DNA of 33,531 bases from DUUI01 sp964345765 (GCA_964345765.1 CAYFSJ010000012.1:1-33531); one strand, 5' to 3'; numbered from the stretch's first letter, positions 1 to 7,936 are shown. Numbers and translations are program-made. The notes: a model not told the origin generated them from the letters alone.

Positions 1-19
1 CCCTCTGGATATCCATGAT

Positions 20-141
20 AGTCCATCGGTCACTAGAAATGAGGTTCACTAAAATAAGAAACGATATCAAGGCCACTTATCAGTGGTTTTACTTGACATC
101 GTTTTTATTTTAGTGCCTTTTTAGTTGGTGACCGACGGACT
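20..141. repeat. Long imperfect inverted repeat at the pyrE 5' end
   Basis: The left arm (20-77) and right arm (82-141) are imperfect reverse complements. The outer parts share AGTCC-TCGGTCAC with two mismatches in 16 bases. The middle shares CACTAAAATAA, AAACGAT and TCAAG with small gaps, and the centre closes on CCACT/AGTGG around a tiny loop. The right arm reads through a T-rich stretch (about 107-117), so the RNA could also act as a terminator. The right arm runs into the pyrE reading frame. The size and palindromic form resemble a non-autonomous MITE-like element, but no clear target-site duplication is visible. A palindromic transcription terminator is the alternative. Confidence 0.7.
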
Positions 142-693
142 TTATCAATCAGATGCATTATTACATGGACATTTCTTATTATCATTTGGTAAATATTCCG
201 ATGGTTATGTCCAATGTGCCAAATTACTTCAATATCCAGACAAAGAAAAACAAGCTGTTAAAGTGATTGTTGAAAAGCTAAAAGAAGCACAAGTTGAAGT
301 TGACTTAGTGGTAGGTCCTGCCATGGGTGGGATTGTTATTGCGTATGAAGTAGGTCGAAAATTAGGGGTACCAGCCATCTTTACTGAACGAGAAAATGAT
401 GAAATGACCTTAAGACGAGGTTTTGAAGTACATCCAGGACAAAAGATATTGGTTGTTGAGATGTTATAACGACTGGAAAATCAAGCTTAGAGACCATTAA
501 AGTCTTAGAAGCATATGGCGCTCAGATTGTTGGTTTGGCTTGTCTTCCAAATCGTAGTAAACCTAATCAACTAGCTTACCCAATCTATGCTAGTACAGAT
601 GTGACGATTAATGCTTATGATCCCAATGATTGCCCATTGTGTAAACAGCAACTTCCTCTGGTTAAGCCTGGAAGTCGTAAAAAGTTTATTTAA
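125..693 (+). pseudogene. pyrE: Orotate phosphoribosyltransferase, frameshifted
   Basis: OPRTase joins orotate to PRPP to give OMP in pyrimidine synthesis. The first frame (125-471) carries the typical start region SDALLHGHFLLSFGKYSDGY and the motif PAMGGIVIAYE. It stops at 469-471, directly after KILVVE. The +1 frame continues with TTGKSSLETIKVLEAYGAQ and a C-terminal CPLCKQQLPLVKPGSRK, ending with TAA at 691-693. Restoring one base near 459-463 would give the usual VVEDVITTGKSS PRPP-binding loop, so one base has been lost inside the PRPP site. The 5' end is also abnormal: only TTG (125) or GTG (128) are available, there is no ribosome binding site, and both lie inside the inverted repeat at 20-141. 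Either the gene is decayed or this end of the sequence carries an error; the family call itself is secure. Confidence 0.85.
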
Positions 694-720
694 AAAACCA
701 AGGTCTCACTCCTTGGTTTT
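694..720. terminator. Bidirectional terminator between pyrE and the DUF2812 gene
   Basis: AAAACCAAGG (694-703) and CCTTGGTTTT (711-720) form a perfect 10-bp stem around a 7-base loop, with T-runs on both strands. It begins directly after the pyrE stop, and its loop holds the stop of the convergent minus-strand gene (706-708), so it can serve both genes. Confidence 0.85.
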
Positions 721-1233
721 GTTTATATATTCAGGTTTTCTTAATCGTTTGAGTTTTAAATATACTGTAAAGACATAATAGAGAAAGCCAATAGCCATAA
801 TCAACAACAGGTAAAATAGTGGATGTTGATATCTTATAATCATAAAGATAGCCAATAACACTAAACTACCAGCAATAGTCATTGAGAAAAGTTCAACTCG
901 TCTAAAACTTTTTTCAATTAAACGATTTCGATCAATCATGACTCGTTGAATTGGTTCTGCAATATTTTGCCCTAAGAAATAAAGCCAGACCCCTCGTTTA
1001 GTAAAAAACTGATGAACTAACTCAAAGCCTTGATTATGATAAAGTTCCATGTCTACCGATTCAGGGTCTTCATAAAACTCTACTAAATAATAACTCTCTT
1101 GAGGATCGCCCTCTTTAAAGTGATAGCCTTCTTCACTAACTTCAACTAGATGATATCCTTCTTTGGCTTTTTGATTTAAATAGTCTTCCTCGGGTTTTGG
1201 ATCAAACAGAGTAAAATCTTGTTTTTCAATCAT
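706..1233 (-). CDS. DUF2812 domain membrane protein
   Basis: This is a 175-residue protein of unknown function. The N-terminal half shows the DUF2812 pattern of short aromatic repeats: EDYLNQKAKEGYHLVEV near the start, then YYLVEFYEDPES and FELVHQFFTKRGVWLYF. The C-terminal half has two hydrophobic segments at about residues 115-132 and 137-155, then a basic tail, so two membrane helices with the N-domain outside the bilayer are likely. In Bacillota, DUF2812 proteins often sit beside PadR-type regulators and are suspected of sensing or regulation, but no PadR gene is nearby. Its start overlaps the 3' end of rsmI by 4 bases (ATGA), making it the last gene of the tmk-holB-ricT-rsmI run. The family call is fairly sure; no function is assigned. 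Confidence 0.75.
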   Translation of the reverse strand: MIEKQDFTLFDPKPEEDYLNQKAKEGYHLVEVSEEGYHFKEGDPQESYYLVEFYEDPESVDMELYHNQGFELVHQFFTKRGVWLYFLGQNIAEPIQRVMIDRNRLIEKSFRRVELFSMTIAGSLVLLAIFMIIRYQHPLFYLLLIMAIGFLYYVFTVYLKLKRLRKPEYINKTKE

Positions 1234-2087
1234 GATTGTTTCCTCGCTAAATAATCCTGGTACACTTTATTTTTATTTAAGTTAAATTCTTTGGCTATTT
1301 CTTTAATGGCACCCGAAGCTGAATAACCTTGTTTAATCAATTCTTCAATTCTAATCTGTACGTCAAATTCATCAATATCCGCTTCTTTTTCATGAGGATT
1401 TCCCTCGACCACTAAAACAAACTCACCTTTTAAATCATCCACTTCATTGATTACTTTTGATAATTGACCACGAATAAAATGTTCGTGTTTTTTTGTCATT
1501 TCTCTCGCTAAAGAAATCTTTCGGTCCCCAAACACTAATAACATTTCATTTAACGTACTGGCAAGTTTATGAACAGAGACATAAAAGACCATCGTATAGC
1601 TAAAATATTTATATTCGGTCAAGGTCCGACGTAATTGTTTGGTTGTTGAAGGAAGAAATCCATGGAATAAAAATGGATGAGTTTGAAGACCAGATGTAAT
1701 GAGTGCATTTAAAATAGCAGAAGGTCCTGAAACTGGAACAACATTATAGCCTTCCATAATCACACAGGAGACTAAGCGATTGCCTGGATCAGAAACTAGT
1801 GGAGTCCCCGCATCACTAACTAAGGCAACACTACTTCCACTTCTTAATAGTTTTAAGATTCCTTCAATGCTTTGTTCTTCGTTATGCGCATGATGAGAAA
1901 TTAAGCGTGTTGAAATATCATAGTGACTTAATAGTTTCTTAGTTAAACGAGTGTCTTCACAGGCGATGACATCGACTTTCTTTAAGATGTCGATTGCTCG
2001 AAAGCTCATTTCTTCTAAGTTTCCAATAGGTGTCGCAACTAAATAAAGTGTTGATAAATCATTTTCAAAACTTTTTTGACTAAACAT
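1230..2087 (-). CDS. rsmI: 16S rRNA (cytidine-1402 2'-O) methyltransferase
   Basis: RsmI uses SAM to methylate the ribose of C1402 in the decoding centre of 16S rRNA. The tetrapyrrole-methylase-type fold is shown by YLVATPIGNLEE near the start, ACEDTR, the SAM-binding VSDAGTPLVSDPG, and VSGPSA. The C-terminal segment (GYSASGAIKEIAKEFNLNK) is the small helical domain usual for the family. The start chosen is ATG at 2087, with AAGG five bases upstream; the GTG four codons earlier (2099) has poorer spacing. The product is 285 residues, normal for the family. The start overlaps the ricT stop by 8 bases. The pairing with tmk, holB and ricT matches the B. subtilis tmk-to-rsmI cluster. Confidence 0.95.
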   Translation of the reverse strand: MFSQKSFENDLSTLYLVATPIGNLEEMSFRAIDILKKVDVIACEDTRLTKKLLSHYDISTRLISHHAHNEEQSIEGILKLLRSGSSVALVSDAGTPLVSDPGNRLVSCVIMEGYNVVPVSGPSAILNALITSGLQTHPFLFHGFLPSTTKQLRRTLTEYKYFSYTMVFYVSVHKLASTLNEMLLVFGDRKISLAREMTKKHEHFIRGQLSKVINEVDDLKGEFVLVVEGNPHEKEADIDEFDVQIRIEELIKQGYSASGAIKEIAKEFNLNKNKVYQDYLARKQS

Positions 2088-2904
2088 TTTGACCTTCACC
2101 TAAAAATTCATCAAAAGACATGACTAAGCGTTCTTCACTATTACTCAATGTGATTTGTTTGTTGAGTAAATTTAAATCTGAAACACGATAGCGTTGATCG
2201 TTATAAGTAATGTTTGAATTTAATTTTGGTAGTCCCTTTTTAGCCTCAGTATATAAATCGTTTTCATAGCGTAGACAACATTTTAGTTTTCCACATTGTC
2301 CTGATAATTTATTAATATTCAAGGACAATTGTTGATTCTTAGCCATATTAATCGACACAGACTCTAAGCTCTTTAAATTGTTCTTACAACATAGGATACG
2401 TCCACAGACACCAACACCACCCACTAGTTTAGCCTTGTCTCTTTGGTTGATTTGTCTTAATTCAACTCTGCATGGATAGGGGAAAAGGGTTGTTAGATCT
2501 TTTAACAATTCTCTAAAATCAACACGATGTTCTGAAACATAGGTAATAATGATTTTCTTTTGATCCAATGTGTATTCTACATCGACCAAGTTCATATCTA
2601 ATTTATGTTTTTGTATTTCTTGTTCAATTGGCATTCTAGCATCAAATGCCTTTATTTTATTACGACGATGCGTCGCAATATCTTCACTGCTAGCAATACG
2701 AATGACTGGTTTCACTTCTAAAGAGTGTCCAATTGTTTCAATTGGTTGATATTCTTTTGAGACAATCGCCAATTCTAAACCATTTTTCGTTTCAACAACG
2801 ACCTTCTCATTTACTTTATATATATACTCATTGGTTCCAAATGAGAATTCTTTTGAATTCCCAATGAATTTAACCAAGATATAGCCATTATAGGTTTCTG
2901 ACAT
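2080..2904 (-). CDS. ricT: PSP1 domain protein RicT (YaaT)
   Basis: RicT is part of the RicA-RicF-RicT complex, which binds [4Fe-4S] clusters and acts with RNase Y in mRNA maturation in B. subtilis. The PSP1 domain is clear. The cysteines that define RicT are present in VGVCGRILCCKN and GQCGKLKCCLRYE. The start chosen is ATG at 2904, with GGAGG five bases upstream; the reading frame is open 12 codons further but without a ribosome binding site. This gives 274 residues, the normal size. It overlaps the holB 3' end by 17 bases. No ricA or ricF gene is visible in this window. Confidence 0.93.
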   Translation of the reverse strand: MSETYNGYILVKFIGNSKEFSFGTNEYIYKVNEKVVVETKNGLELAIVSKEYQPIETIGHSLEVKPVIRIASSEDIATHRRNKIKAFDARMPIEQEIQKHKLDMNLVDVEYTLDQKKIIITYVSEHRVDFRELLKDLTTLFPYPCRVELRQINQRDKAKLVGGVGVCGRILCCKNNLKSLESVSINMAKNQQLSLNINKLSGQCGKLKCCLRYENDLYTEAKKGLPKLNSNITYNDQRYRVSDLNLLNKQITLSNSEERLVMSFDEFLGEGQNV

Positions 2905-3796
2905 GAAAGACCTCCAAGATTGAGTAACAAGCTTCATCAATTAAGAGCGAAACATTCGCAGATGGATTAAAATAATTACTCATATTTGTAAAGACGGATA
3001 TCAAAGCCGATAACTGATTAAGGGTTAAGGGGTTTGATTGATTTCTATTATACAGTAAAGTGTTACAATGCTCTAACATAATCTCAATGACATATCCTAA
3101 AACAGTTCGATCATTTTGGGTATCTAATTGCCAATTCACACAAGCAATCTCAGGATTTGTTTGTAAGTTAGTCAATAATTCCAAGGCAATATTACCTGCT
3201 TTTTGATATTGAGCATCTTCTAATAATGCTTGTCCTTGTTCTAGACTACTGACTGACGCATTTAAATGATTTTGAATCATTGGATGCTGATCTGAAAAAT
3301 CAAATTGTTGTCTACCTTTCTTTTTTAAGTGAACCACCACACAACGCGATAATATTGTCGGTAAAACTAGTTCAACATTATGGGTCGTTAAGATAAAGGT
3401 CGTTGTTTGACCACTAGGCTCTTCTAAAAACTTCAACAAGGAATTGAGTGCTTCTGGCGTTGCTTTGTGGATATGATGCATCAATGCTACTTTTTGGTCA
3501 GTCTGTTCTAAGGCCGTATTTTGAAACGAAGTCTGTAATTGAGCAATCACTTCTTTTTTGATCGTTCCCTTAGAGCCATCAATCAATTGAAAGTCAACCA
3601 TGCTACTTGATTCTAAAAGTTGTATTCTATTTTGAATTATTTTCTCATCTAAAGACTGCTCCATGATTAAAGCACTCAACCAGAGTGCTGCCTCATAACT
3701 GTTCGCTTCGCCAACTAATAAGAAGGCATGGGGCAACCGTTGAGTCTCTAGATTTTTCTTCATCATTTTATAGAGTGCTGGTTGTTTATGCTTCAT
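2888..3796 (-). CDS. holB: DNA polymerase III delta' subunit
   Basis: Delta' is the stator of the clamp loader that places the DnaN ring on DNA. Family signs are RLPHAFLLVGEA at residues 20-31, the conserved EALNSLLKFLEEPSG segment, and the LPTILSRCVVVHL region with its SRC motif. The P-loop position reads GEANSYEA, which cannot bind ATP, as expected for delta'. The cysteine-rich zinc module that normally follows, about four Cys before the PDL motif, is absent; instead the segment SLDEKIIQNRIQLLESSS contains no Cys. At 302 residues the protein is a little short. The start overlaps tmk by 11 bases, implying coupled translation. It lies between tmk and ricT, as in Bacillus. Confidence 0.93.
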   Translation of the reverse strand: MKHKQPALYKMMKKNLETQRLPHAFLLVGEANSYEAALWLSALIMEQSLDEKIIQNRIQLLESSSMVDFQLIDGSKGTIKKEVIAQLQTSFQNTALEQTDQKVALMHHIHKATPEALNSLLKFLEEPSGQTTTFILTTHNVELVLPTILSRCVVVHLKKKGRQQFDFSDQHPMIQNHLNASVSSLEQGQALLEDAQYQKAGNIALELLTNLQTNPEIACVNWQLDTQNDRTVLGYVIEIMLEHCNTLLYNRNQSNPLTLNQLSALISVFTNMSNYFNPSANVSLLIDEACYSILEVFHVRNL

Positions 3797-4421
3797 GTTC
3801 CTTTATCCAATTTTCAAGATAGGAAGTGATTTGATTAGTTAATTCATCAATGCTTAAGGAGCCATCAAAAATGACCATACGATCTTTGTATTTTTCTTTG
3901 ACCATTTCATAACCTTGGCTAACAAGTTCATGGAAGCCAATATCTTCTTGATCTAAACGATCTTTAAAGGATCTAGTACCAATTCGGTCCAATCCAATTT
4001 GTGGGTCAATATCTAAATAAATCGTCAAATCAGGTAATCTTCCTTCGATCGCAAACATATTAAGATCATAGATTTCTTTTAGACCAATTTGTCTTCCAAC
4101 CCCTTGATAAGCTAAGGATGAATCAACAAAACGATCGGAGATGACAATCTTTCCATCGTTTAAATTTGGTAGAATCTTTTCGACTAGATGTTGACGACGA
4201 CTAGCAGCATATAACAATGCTTCTGTCTTAGCATCCATTTCCGTATTTTTTGGATCTAAGATTAGATCTCTTATCTTTTCAGCAATTCGAATTCCCCCAG
4301 GTTCTCTGGTATAAACCATTGGATAGCCCTTGTTTACCAAAGCTTCATAAACTTTTGAGCTGATCGTTGTTTTACCACTCCCATCAGGTCCTTCAAATGA
4401 TATAAAATGTCCTTTTTTCAT
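3786..4421 (-). CDS. tmk: Thymidylate kinase
   Basis: Tmk phosphorylates dTMP to dTDP for DNA synthesis in the cytosol. It has the P-loop GPDGSGKT (residues 11-18), the TREPGG motif of the dTMP site, and ISDRFVDSSLAYQG, which carries the DR(F/Y) and AYQG signatures. The start chosen is ATG at 4421, with GAGGA seven bases upstream; a GTG at 4427 is less likely. The product is 211 residues, normal. It is the first gene of the overlapping minus-strand cluster and has a strong promoter directly upstream. Confidence 0.96.
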   Translation of the reverse strand: MKKGHFISFEGPDGSGKTTISSKVYEALVNKGYPMVYTREPGGIRIAEKIRDLILDPKNTEMDAKTEALLYAASRRQHLVEKILPNLNDGKIVISDRFVDSSLAYQGVGRQIGLKEIYDLNMFAIEGRLPDLTIYLDIDPQIGLDRIGTRSFKDRLDQEDIGFHELVSQGYEMVKEKYKDRMVIFDGSLSIDELTNQITSYLENWIKEHEA

Positions 4422-4441
4422 GTGCACTTCCTCAAGTCACT

Positions 4442-4470
4442 ATTATACACGCTAACTTTATTTATCACAA
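4442..4470 (-). promoter_or_regulatory. Sigma-A type promoter for the tmk cluster
   Basis: On the minus strand, -35 TTGTGA (4465-4470) and a perfect -10 TATAAT (4442-4447) are separated by 17 bases, about 20 bases upstream of the tmk start codon. Confidence 0.75.
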
Positions 4471-4510
4471 TAAACCCTTGATTTGATATGATTGTTAAAA
4501 GGGGAATTTT

Positions 4511-5566
4511 ATGAAGTTATTTGAAGAAAAATTAAAGCGTGAAATTAAGTATGAAGGACAATTGGTCGATGTCTATTTAGATGATGTTTTAATCCATGAG
4601 ACACAACAACAAGCCAAGAGAGAAGTTGTTAACCATATTGGTGGGGTTTGTGTCGCAGCCATGACTAATGAGAATAAATTCTTAATGGTTAGACAATACC
4701 GTTATGCTCAACAAGAGATAGGTCTTGAGTTTATTGCCGGTAAGAAAGAACCCAATGAACATCCAGATGTTTCAATACAACGAGAATTATTGGAAGAAGG
4801 TGGAGCAATTGCGAAAACATGGGTCGACTTAGGGTCATCCTTTCCATCACCTGCTTATTTAAATGAAGAAATACATTTGTACTTTGCTCAAAATTTAGAA
4901 TTTGTCGGACAGAGCCTTGATGAGGGTGAAGTTATTCAGTTAGAACAATTAACTTTGGATGAGATTATCCAACAAATTGAAACCAACCAAATTAAAGATT
5001 TAAAAACAATTGCCTTGGCCTATCGACTTCAACATGAACTCAATAAAGTGAGTAATCGAGAATTGGAAACCAATCGACTCATTCTTAAACCAATCCAACT
5101 TTCTGATGCTCAAGAAATACACACTCATTTTGATGAGAATGTCATTAAGTATATGTATCCAAGTGTTAATGAATCCTTATCTGAAACAGAAACCTTCATT
5201 TTAGGTAATATTGAAAAACGAACTCAAGATTTAGATTATATTTATACGGTCCGTCTAAAAGAGAATCATGAATTTTTAGGTTTAGTCGGCCTTCATGCTT
5301 TAAATACGGAAATGCCCGAAATAGGGATTTGGTTAAAAACAGAGGCACAGAATAAAAAGTTTGGGATTGAATCTGTCAAAGCACTGATTAACCTGTCAAA
5401 AGCACTCGGGTATAAATCACTGATTTATCCTGTGGACCATCGAAATATTGCGAGTGTAAAAATACCACTTCATTTTAATGGGAAACAAATTAAATCTGTA
5501 CAACCTCAAACCACTCAAGATGGTAGACAATTAGAAATTGTTACGTATGAAATTGAATTAAATTAG
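4511..5566 (+). CDS. Nudix hydrolase-GNAT acetyltransferase fusion
   Basis: This 351-residue protein has two domains. Residues 1-180 are an ADP-ribose-pyrophosphatase-type Nudix hydrolase with a complete Nudix box at 77-100: G, five residues, E, seven residues, then RELLEEGGA. The family hydrolyses nucleoside diphosphates linked to another moiety. Residues 184-351 look like a RimJ/RimL-type GNAT acetyltransferase: ETNRLILKPIQLSDA at its start, an acetyl-CoA loop around NKKFGIE (281-287), and the late HRNIASVKI segment. The ribosome binding site AAGGGGA precedes the ATG. It is transcribed against the flanking genes and toward the origin, and ends at a palindromic terminator. Neither the Nudix substrate nor the acetyl acceptor can be read from the sequence. 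Confidence 0.88.
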   Translation: MKLFEEKLKREIKYEGQLVDVYLDDVLIHETQQQAKREVVNHIGGVCVAAMTNENKFLMVRQYRYAQQEIGLEFIAGKKEPNEHPDVSIQRELLEEGGAIAKTWVDLGSSFPSPAYLNEEIHLYFAQNLEFVGQSLDEGEVIQLEQLTLDEIIQQIETNQIKDLKTIALAYRLQHELNKVSNRELETNRLILKPIQLSDAQEIHTHFDENVIKYMYPSVNESLSETETFILGNIEKRTQDLDYIYTVRLKENHEFLGLVGLHALNTEMPEIGIWLKTEAQNKKFGIESVKALINLSKALGYKSLIYPVDHRNIASVKIPLHFNGKQIKSVQPQTTQDGRQLEIVTYEIELN

Positions 5567-5574
5567 GCATATAA

Positions 5575-5600
5575 AAAGCACTCCGAATTCGGAGTGCTTT
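5575..5600. terminator. Bidirectional terminator, perfect palindrome
   Basis: AAAGCACTCCGAATTCGGAGTGCTTT is self-complementary: AAGCACTCCG pairs with CGGAGTGCTT. It lies between the convergent Nudix-GNAT gene and divIC, eight bases after the first stop, with A/T-rich flanks on both strands. Confidence 0.85.
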
Positions 5601-5606
5601 CCTTAT

Positions 5607-5912
5607 TTAGTTTCCTTTACTTGGTAGAATGAAGATTTGTTCATTCTCCTCAGATAACATGAAGTTTCCACGAGCATAATCCTTAATGTATTCAGGATCA
5701 CTTAATTTAACTTTTTGTTGTTGAAGCGCAACTTGGTCTCTTTCAAGTTGAGAAAGTTCTTCATAACGCTCATTTAAAATAGTCTCTAATCGCTTGGTCT
5801 CCATATGTGTATGAACGATATTCATAATGAAGAACGCAGACACTGCCACTAATAAGATAGACATCGTCATCGACAAGAATGATTTAGATAAGTTTCTTCT
5901 CTCTTGATTCAT
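5607..5912 (-). CDS. divIC: Cell-division protein DivIC (FtsB family)
   Basis: DivIC is a bitopic septal protein that works with FtsL and DivIB in the divisome. The 101 residues show a short cytosolic N-terminus (1-12), one membrane helix (about 13-32), a coiled coil (about 38-68, EELSQLERDQVALQQQKVKL), and the signature DPEYIKDYARGNFML near the C-terminus. AAAGGAG lies five bases before the ATG. In B. subtilis divIC follows the pth-mfd-rqcP run; here it is about 7 kb away but on the same strand. It has its own promoter. Confidence 0.9.
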   Translation of the reverse strand: MNQERRNLSKSFLSMTMSILLVAVSAFFIMNIVHTHMETKRLETILNERYEELSQLERDQVALQQQKVKLSDPEYIKDYARGNFMLSEENEQIFILPSKGN

Positions 5913-5933
5913 AAGCGCTCCTTTACTAACCCC

Positions 5934-5962
5934 ATTATAAAGGTTGTTAGGGTTAAAAACAA
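5934..5962 (-). promoter_or_regulatory. Promoter for divIC
   Basis: On the minus strand, -35 TTGTTT (5957-5962), a 17-base spacer and -10 TATAAT (5934-5939) lie about 22 bases upstream of the divIC start codon. Confidence 0.6.
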
Positions 5963-5964
5963 CT

Positions 5965-7068
5965 TTAAGCTGCTATCTCCTTCACTAAATTTGTGATTTC
6001 TGGCCAAAGTCTCTCCATCTCAGAAACCATCTTTATTTGATTTCTTGTTCGTTCAATATTATGCGTTTCATGAGTTGTCGCATAATAGGTATCGCCATTA
6101 AGATAATCTGTTAAGAATCGCATCGCTTGTTCCAAAGTAATAATTCGAGCACCCCAAGGAAGAAGTTCTAATTCTTTTTCAGTCATAATTTCTTTAGCAC
6201 CTTCTAAAAATCCCTTGGTATAGGCTTCAAAGAGTTCCATATCAAGATTAACATTATCTAGATTTGGATCATCCTCTACGGTCGTGTTAGCGCCTGAACG
6301 GATTGAATCCCCAAAATCAAAGAGTAGGATACCAGGCATAATGGTATCTAAGTCAATGACCGCAATTCCTTCTAAAGTGTCTTTATCTAATAAGATATTA
6401 GAAAGTTTTGTATCATTATGAGTCACCCTTAATGGAAGTTCACCCTTATCAAGCAAATCATAAAGGTAATAGGCATCTTCTTTACGTTCTTTAATAAAGT
6501 TGATTTCATCTTCAACTTCACTGACTCTTCCTACTAGATCGTTTTCTAAGGCTGCTTCAAATTGTTGATAACGATGTCTAGTATCATGGAATTTTTCAAT
6601 CACTTCCACTAATTGAGTTGCATCAAACTCATTTAATTCATTTTGGAATTTACCAAACGATAAACCTGTTAAATAAAATTGTTCAGCTGATTGAGCTTGG
6701 TTATAAACAACAGTATTTTCAATAAATGGATAAACACGCCAAGCATTATTTTCATCATCTAAATAATATGGTTTGTCATCTTTAGTATGAATCACGGTTA
6801 ATGTCTCACGTTCTGGATCACCACCACGTTCCATAATTTTTTTCTTTAGAAAATCGGTAACTAATTGAATATTATTCATTAATCCATCGACATCTGTGAA
6901 TAATTCAGTGTTAATACGTTGTAGAATATAGCGTTTTCCTTCACTATTAATAGCTAAAAATGAGCTATTAATAAGTCCATCCCCGAATGATTTAACCGAT
7001 TCTAATTCGCCAATTTCAAATTGTTTAACTGCTTTTTCTGGATTTATCTTAATACTTACCTTCTTCAT
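5965..7068 (-). CDS. NahK-like sugar kinase (APH fold)
   Basis: This aminoglycoside-phosphotransferase-fold kinase most resembles N-acetylhexosamine 1-kinase (NahK/LnpB), which makes HexNAc-1-phosphate from ATP. The catalytic loop is THNDTKLSNILLD (residues 216-228, H217, D219, N224), followed by the metal-binding VIDLDTIMPG (D239, D241) and the FDFGDSIRSGA segment typical of NahK. The length of 367 is normal. The start overlaps the 3' end of the nucleotidyltransferase gene by 20 bases and has little of its own ribosome binding site, so translation is probably coupled. The neighbouring gene could convert the sugar-1-phosphate product to a nucleotide sugar. GlcNAc, GalNAc or another hexose are all possible substrates. 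Confidence 0.8.
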   Translation of the reverse strand: MKKVSIKINPEKAVKQFEIGELESVKSFGDGLINSSFLAINSEGKRYILQRINTELFTDVDGLMNNIQLVTDFLKKKIMERGGDPERETLTVIHTKDDKPYYLDDENNAWRVYPFIENTVVYNQAQSAEQFYLTGLSFGKFQNELNEFDATQLVEVIEKFHDTRHRYQQFEAALENDLVGRVSEVEDEINFIKERKEDAYYLYDLLDKGELPLRVTHNDTKLSNILLDKDTLEGIAVIDLDTIMPGILLFDFGDSIRSGANTTVEDDPNLDNVNLDMELFEAYTKGFLEGAKEIMTEKELELLPWGARIITLEQAMRFLTDYLNGDTYYATTHETHNIERTRNQIKMVSEMERLWPEITNLVKEIAA

Positions 7069-7936
7069 GCATCTTTAATAATGATTGTTTAATATAGTCT
7101 TTATCTTCTGGATAGGTAATCCCAAACCACTGGTCACTTGAACTGAGCACCATTACATCTTTACCCTTATCTAGAAGTAACCCCTTAACCATGGTAGGTA
7201 GATAAATTTCTCCCTTAATTGGATTTTCTTTTAAGACTTCCTCTAAATAGGTTGGGAAGGCTTCTTCAATCTTATCTAGGAAATCTTGACTGAATCCCCA
7301 ACAATTCATAGAGACAAGGGCATGTGCATCGACTTGATGCCACTGATCATTTTCGTAATAACCAACTTCATCTTCTTTGGCTTCTAATGCAACAATTTCA
7401 ACTACATCCAATAGTTTATGTTCATCTGATACTTTTGTTACACCACGAGACACTGTCCCAAAATCTGAGAGTGTCTTTTTAATTTCAAAGCCTACCATCC
7501 CATAATTCTCATCACTTTTTTGACTTAATAATCGATACATTTTATCAAAAGCATCATAGCCATAAAAGTCATCGGCATTAATGGCCATAAATGGTCCATC
7601 AATTTCTTCTTTTGCGCATAAGATAGCATGTGCTGTCCCCCAAGGTTTTACTCTTTCTTTAGGTACTTCAAATTCTTCTGGTATCTTATCTACCTCTTGG
7701 TAAGCTAATTTTACTTCCATTAATTTCTGTGCACGATCTAAGACAACCTCTTTAAAATCATCTTTGATGGCTTCTTTAATAATGAAAACGACCTTTTCAA
7801 ATCCTGCCTTTTTAGCATCCATCAATGAATAGTCTAAAATGACCTCCCCATTTGGTCCTAATGGTTCTAATTGTTTTAATCCTCCGAAACGACTGCCCAT
7901 TCCAGCAGCCATAATTACTAATACTGGTTTGTTCAT
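7049..7936 (-). CDS. Sugar-1-phosphate nucleotidyltransferase
   Basis: This is a member of the NTP-transferase (GT-A-like pyrophosphorylase) family. It carries the nucleotide-binding signature AAGMGSRFGGLKQLEPLG (residues 10-27) and the metal-binding aspartates of NADDFYGYDAF (D121, D122). There is no left-handed beta-helix acyltransferase domain, so it is not GlmU. At 295 residues it has the size of UTP-glucose-1-phosphate-type enzymes. It is the first gene of a two-gene unit with the NahK-like kinase, suggesting the step from sugar-1-phosphate plus NTP to a nucleotide sugar, as LnpC follows NahK in bifidobacterial HexNAc salvage. The specific sugar is not known. A GGAAAGGAA ribosome binding site precedes the ATG. 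Confidence 0.8.
   Translation of the reverse strand: MNKPVLVIMAAGMGSRFGGLKQLEPLGPNGEVILDYSLMDAKKAGFEKVVFIIKEAIKDDFKEVVLDRAQKLMEVKLAYQEVDKIPEEFEVPKERVKPWGTAHAILCAKEEIDGPFMAINADDFYGYDAFDKMYRLLSQKSDENYGMVGFEIKKTLSDFGTVSRGVTKVSDEHKLLDVVEIVALEAKEDEVGYYENDQWHQVDAHALVSMNCWGFSQDFLDKIEEAFPTYLEEVLKENPIKGEIYLPTMVKGLLLDKGKDVMVLSSSDQWFGITYPEDKDYIKQSLLKMHEEGKY

Noticed and set aside
5578..5597. The perfect palindrome around GAATTC as a protein-binding operator
   Set aside because: Its position directly between two convergent stops and its A/T-rich flanks fit a bidirectional terminator much better.
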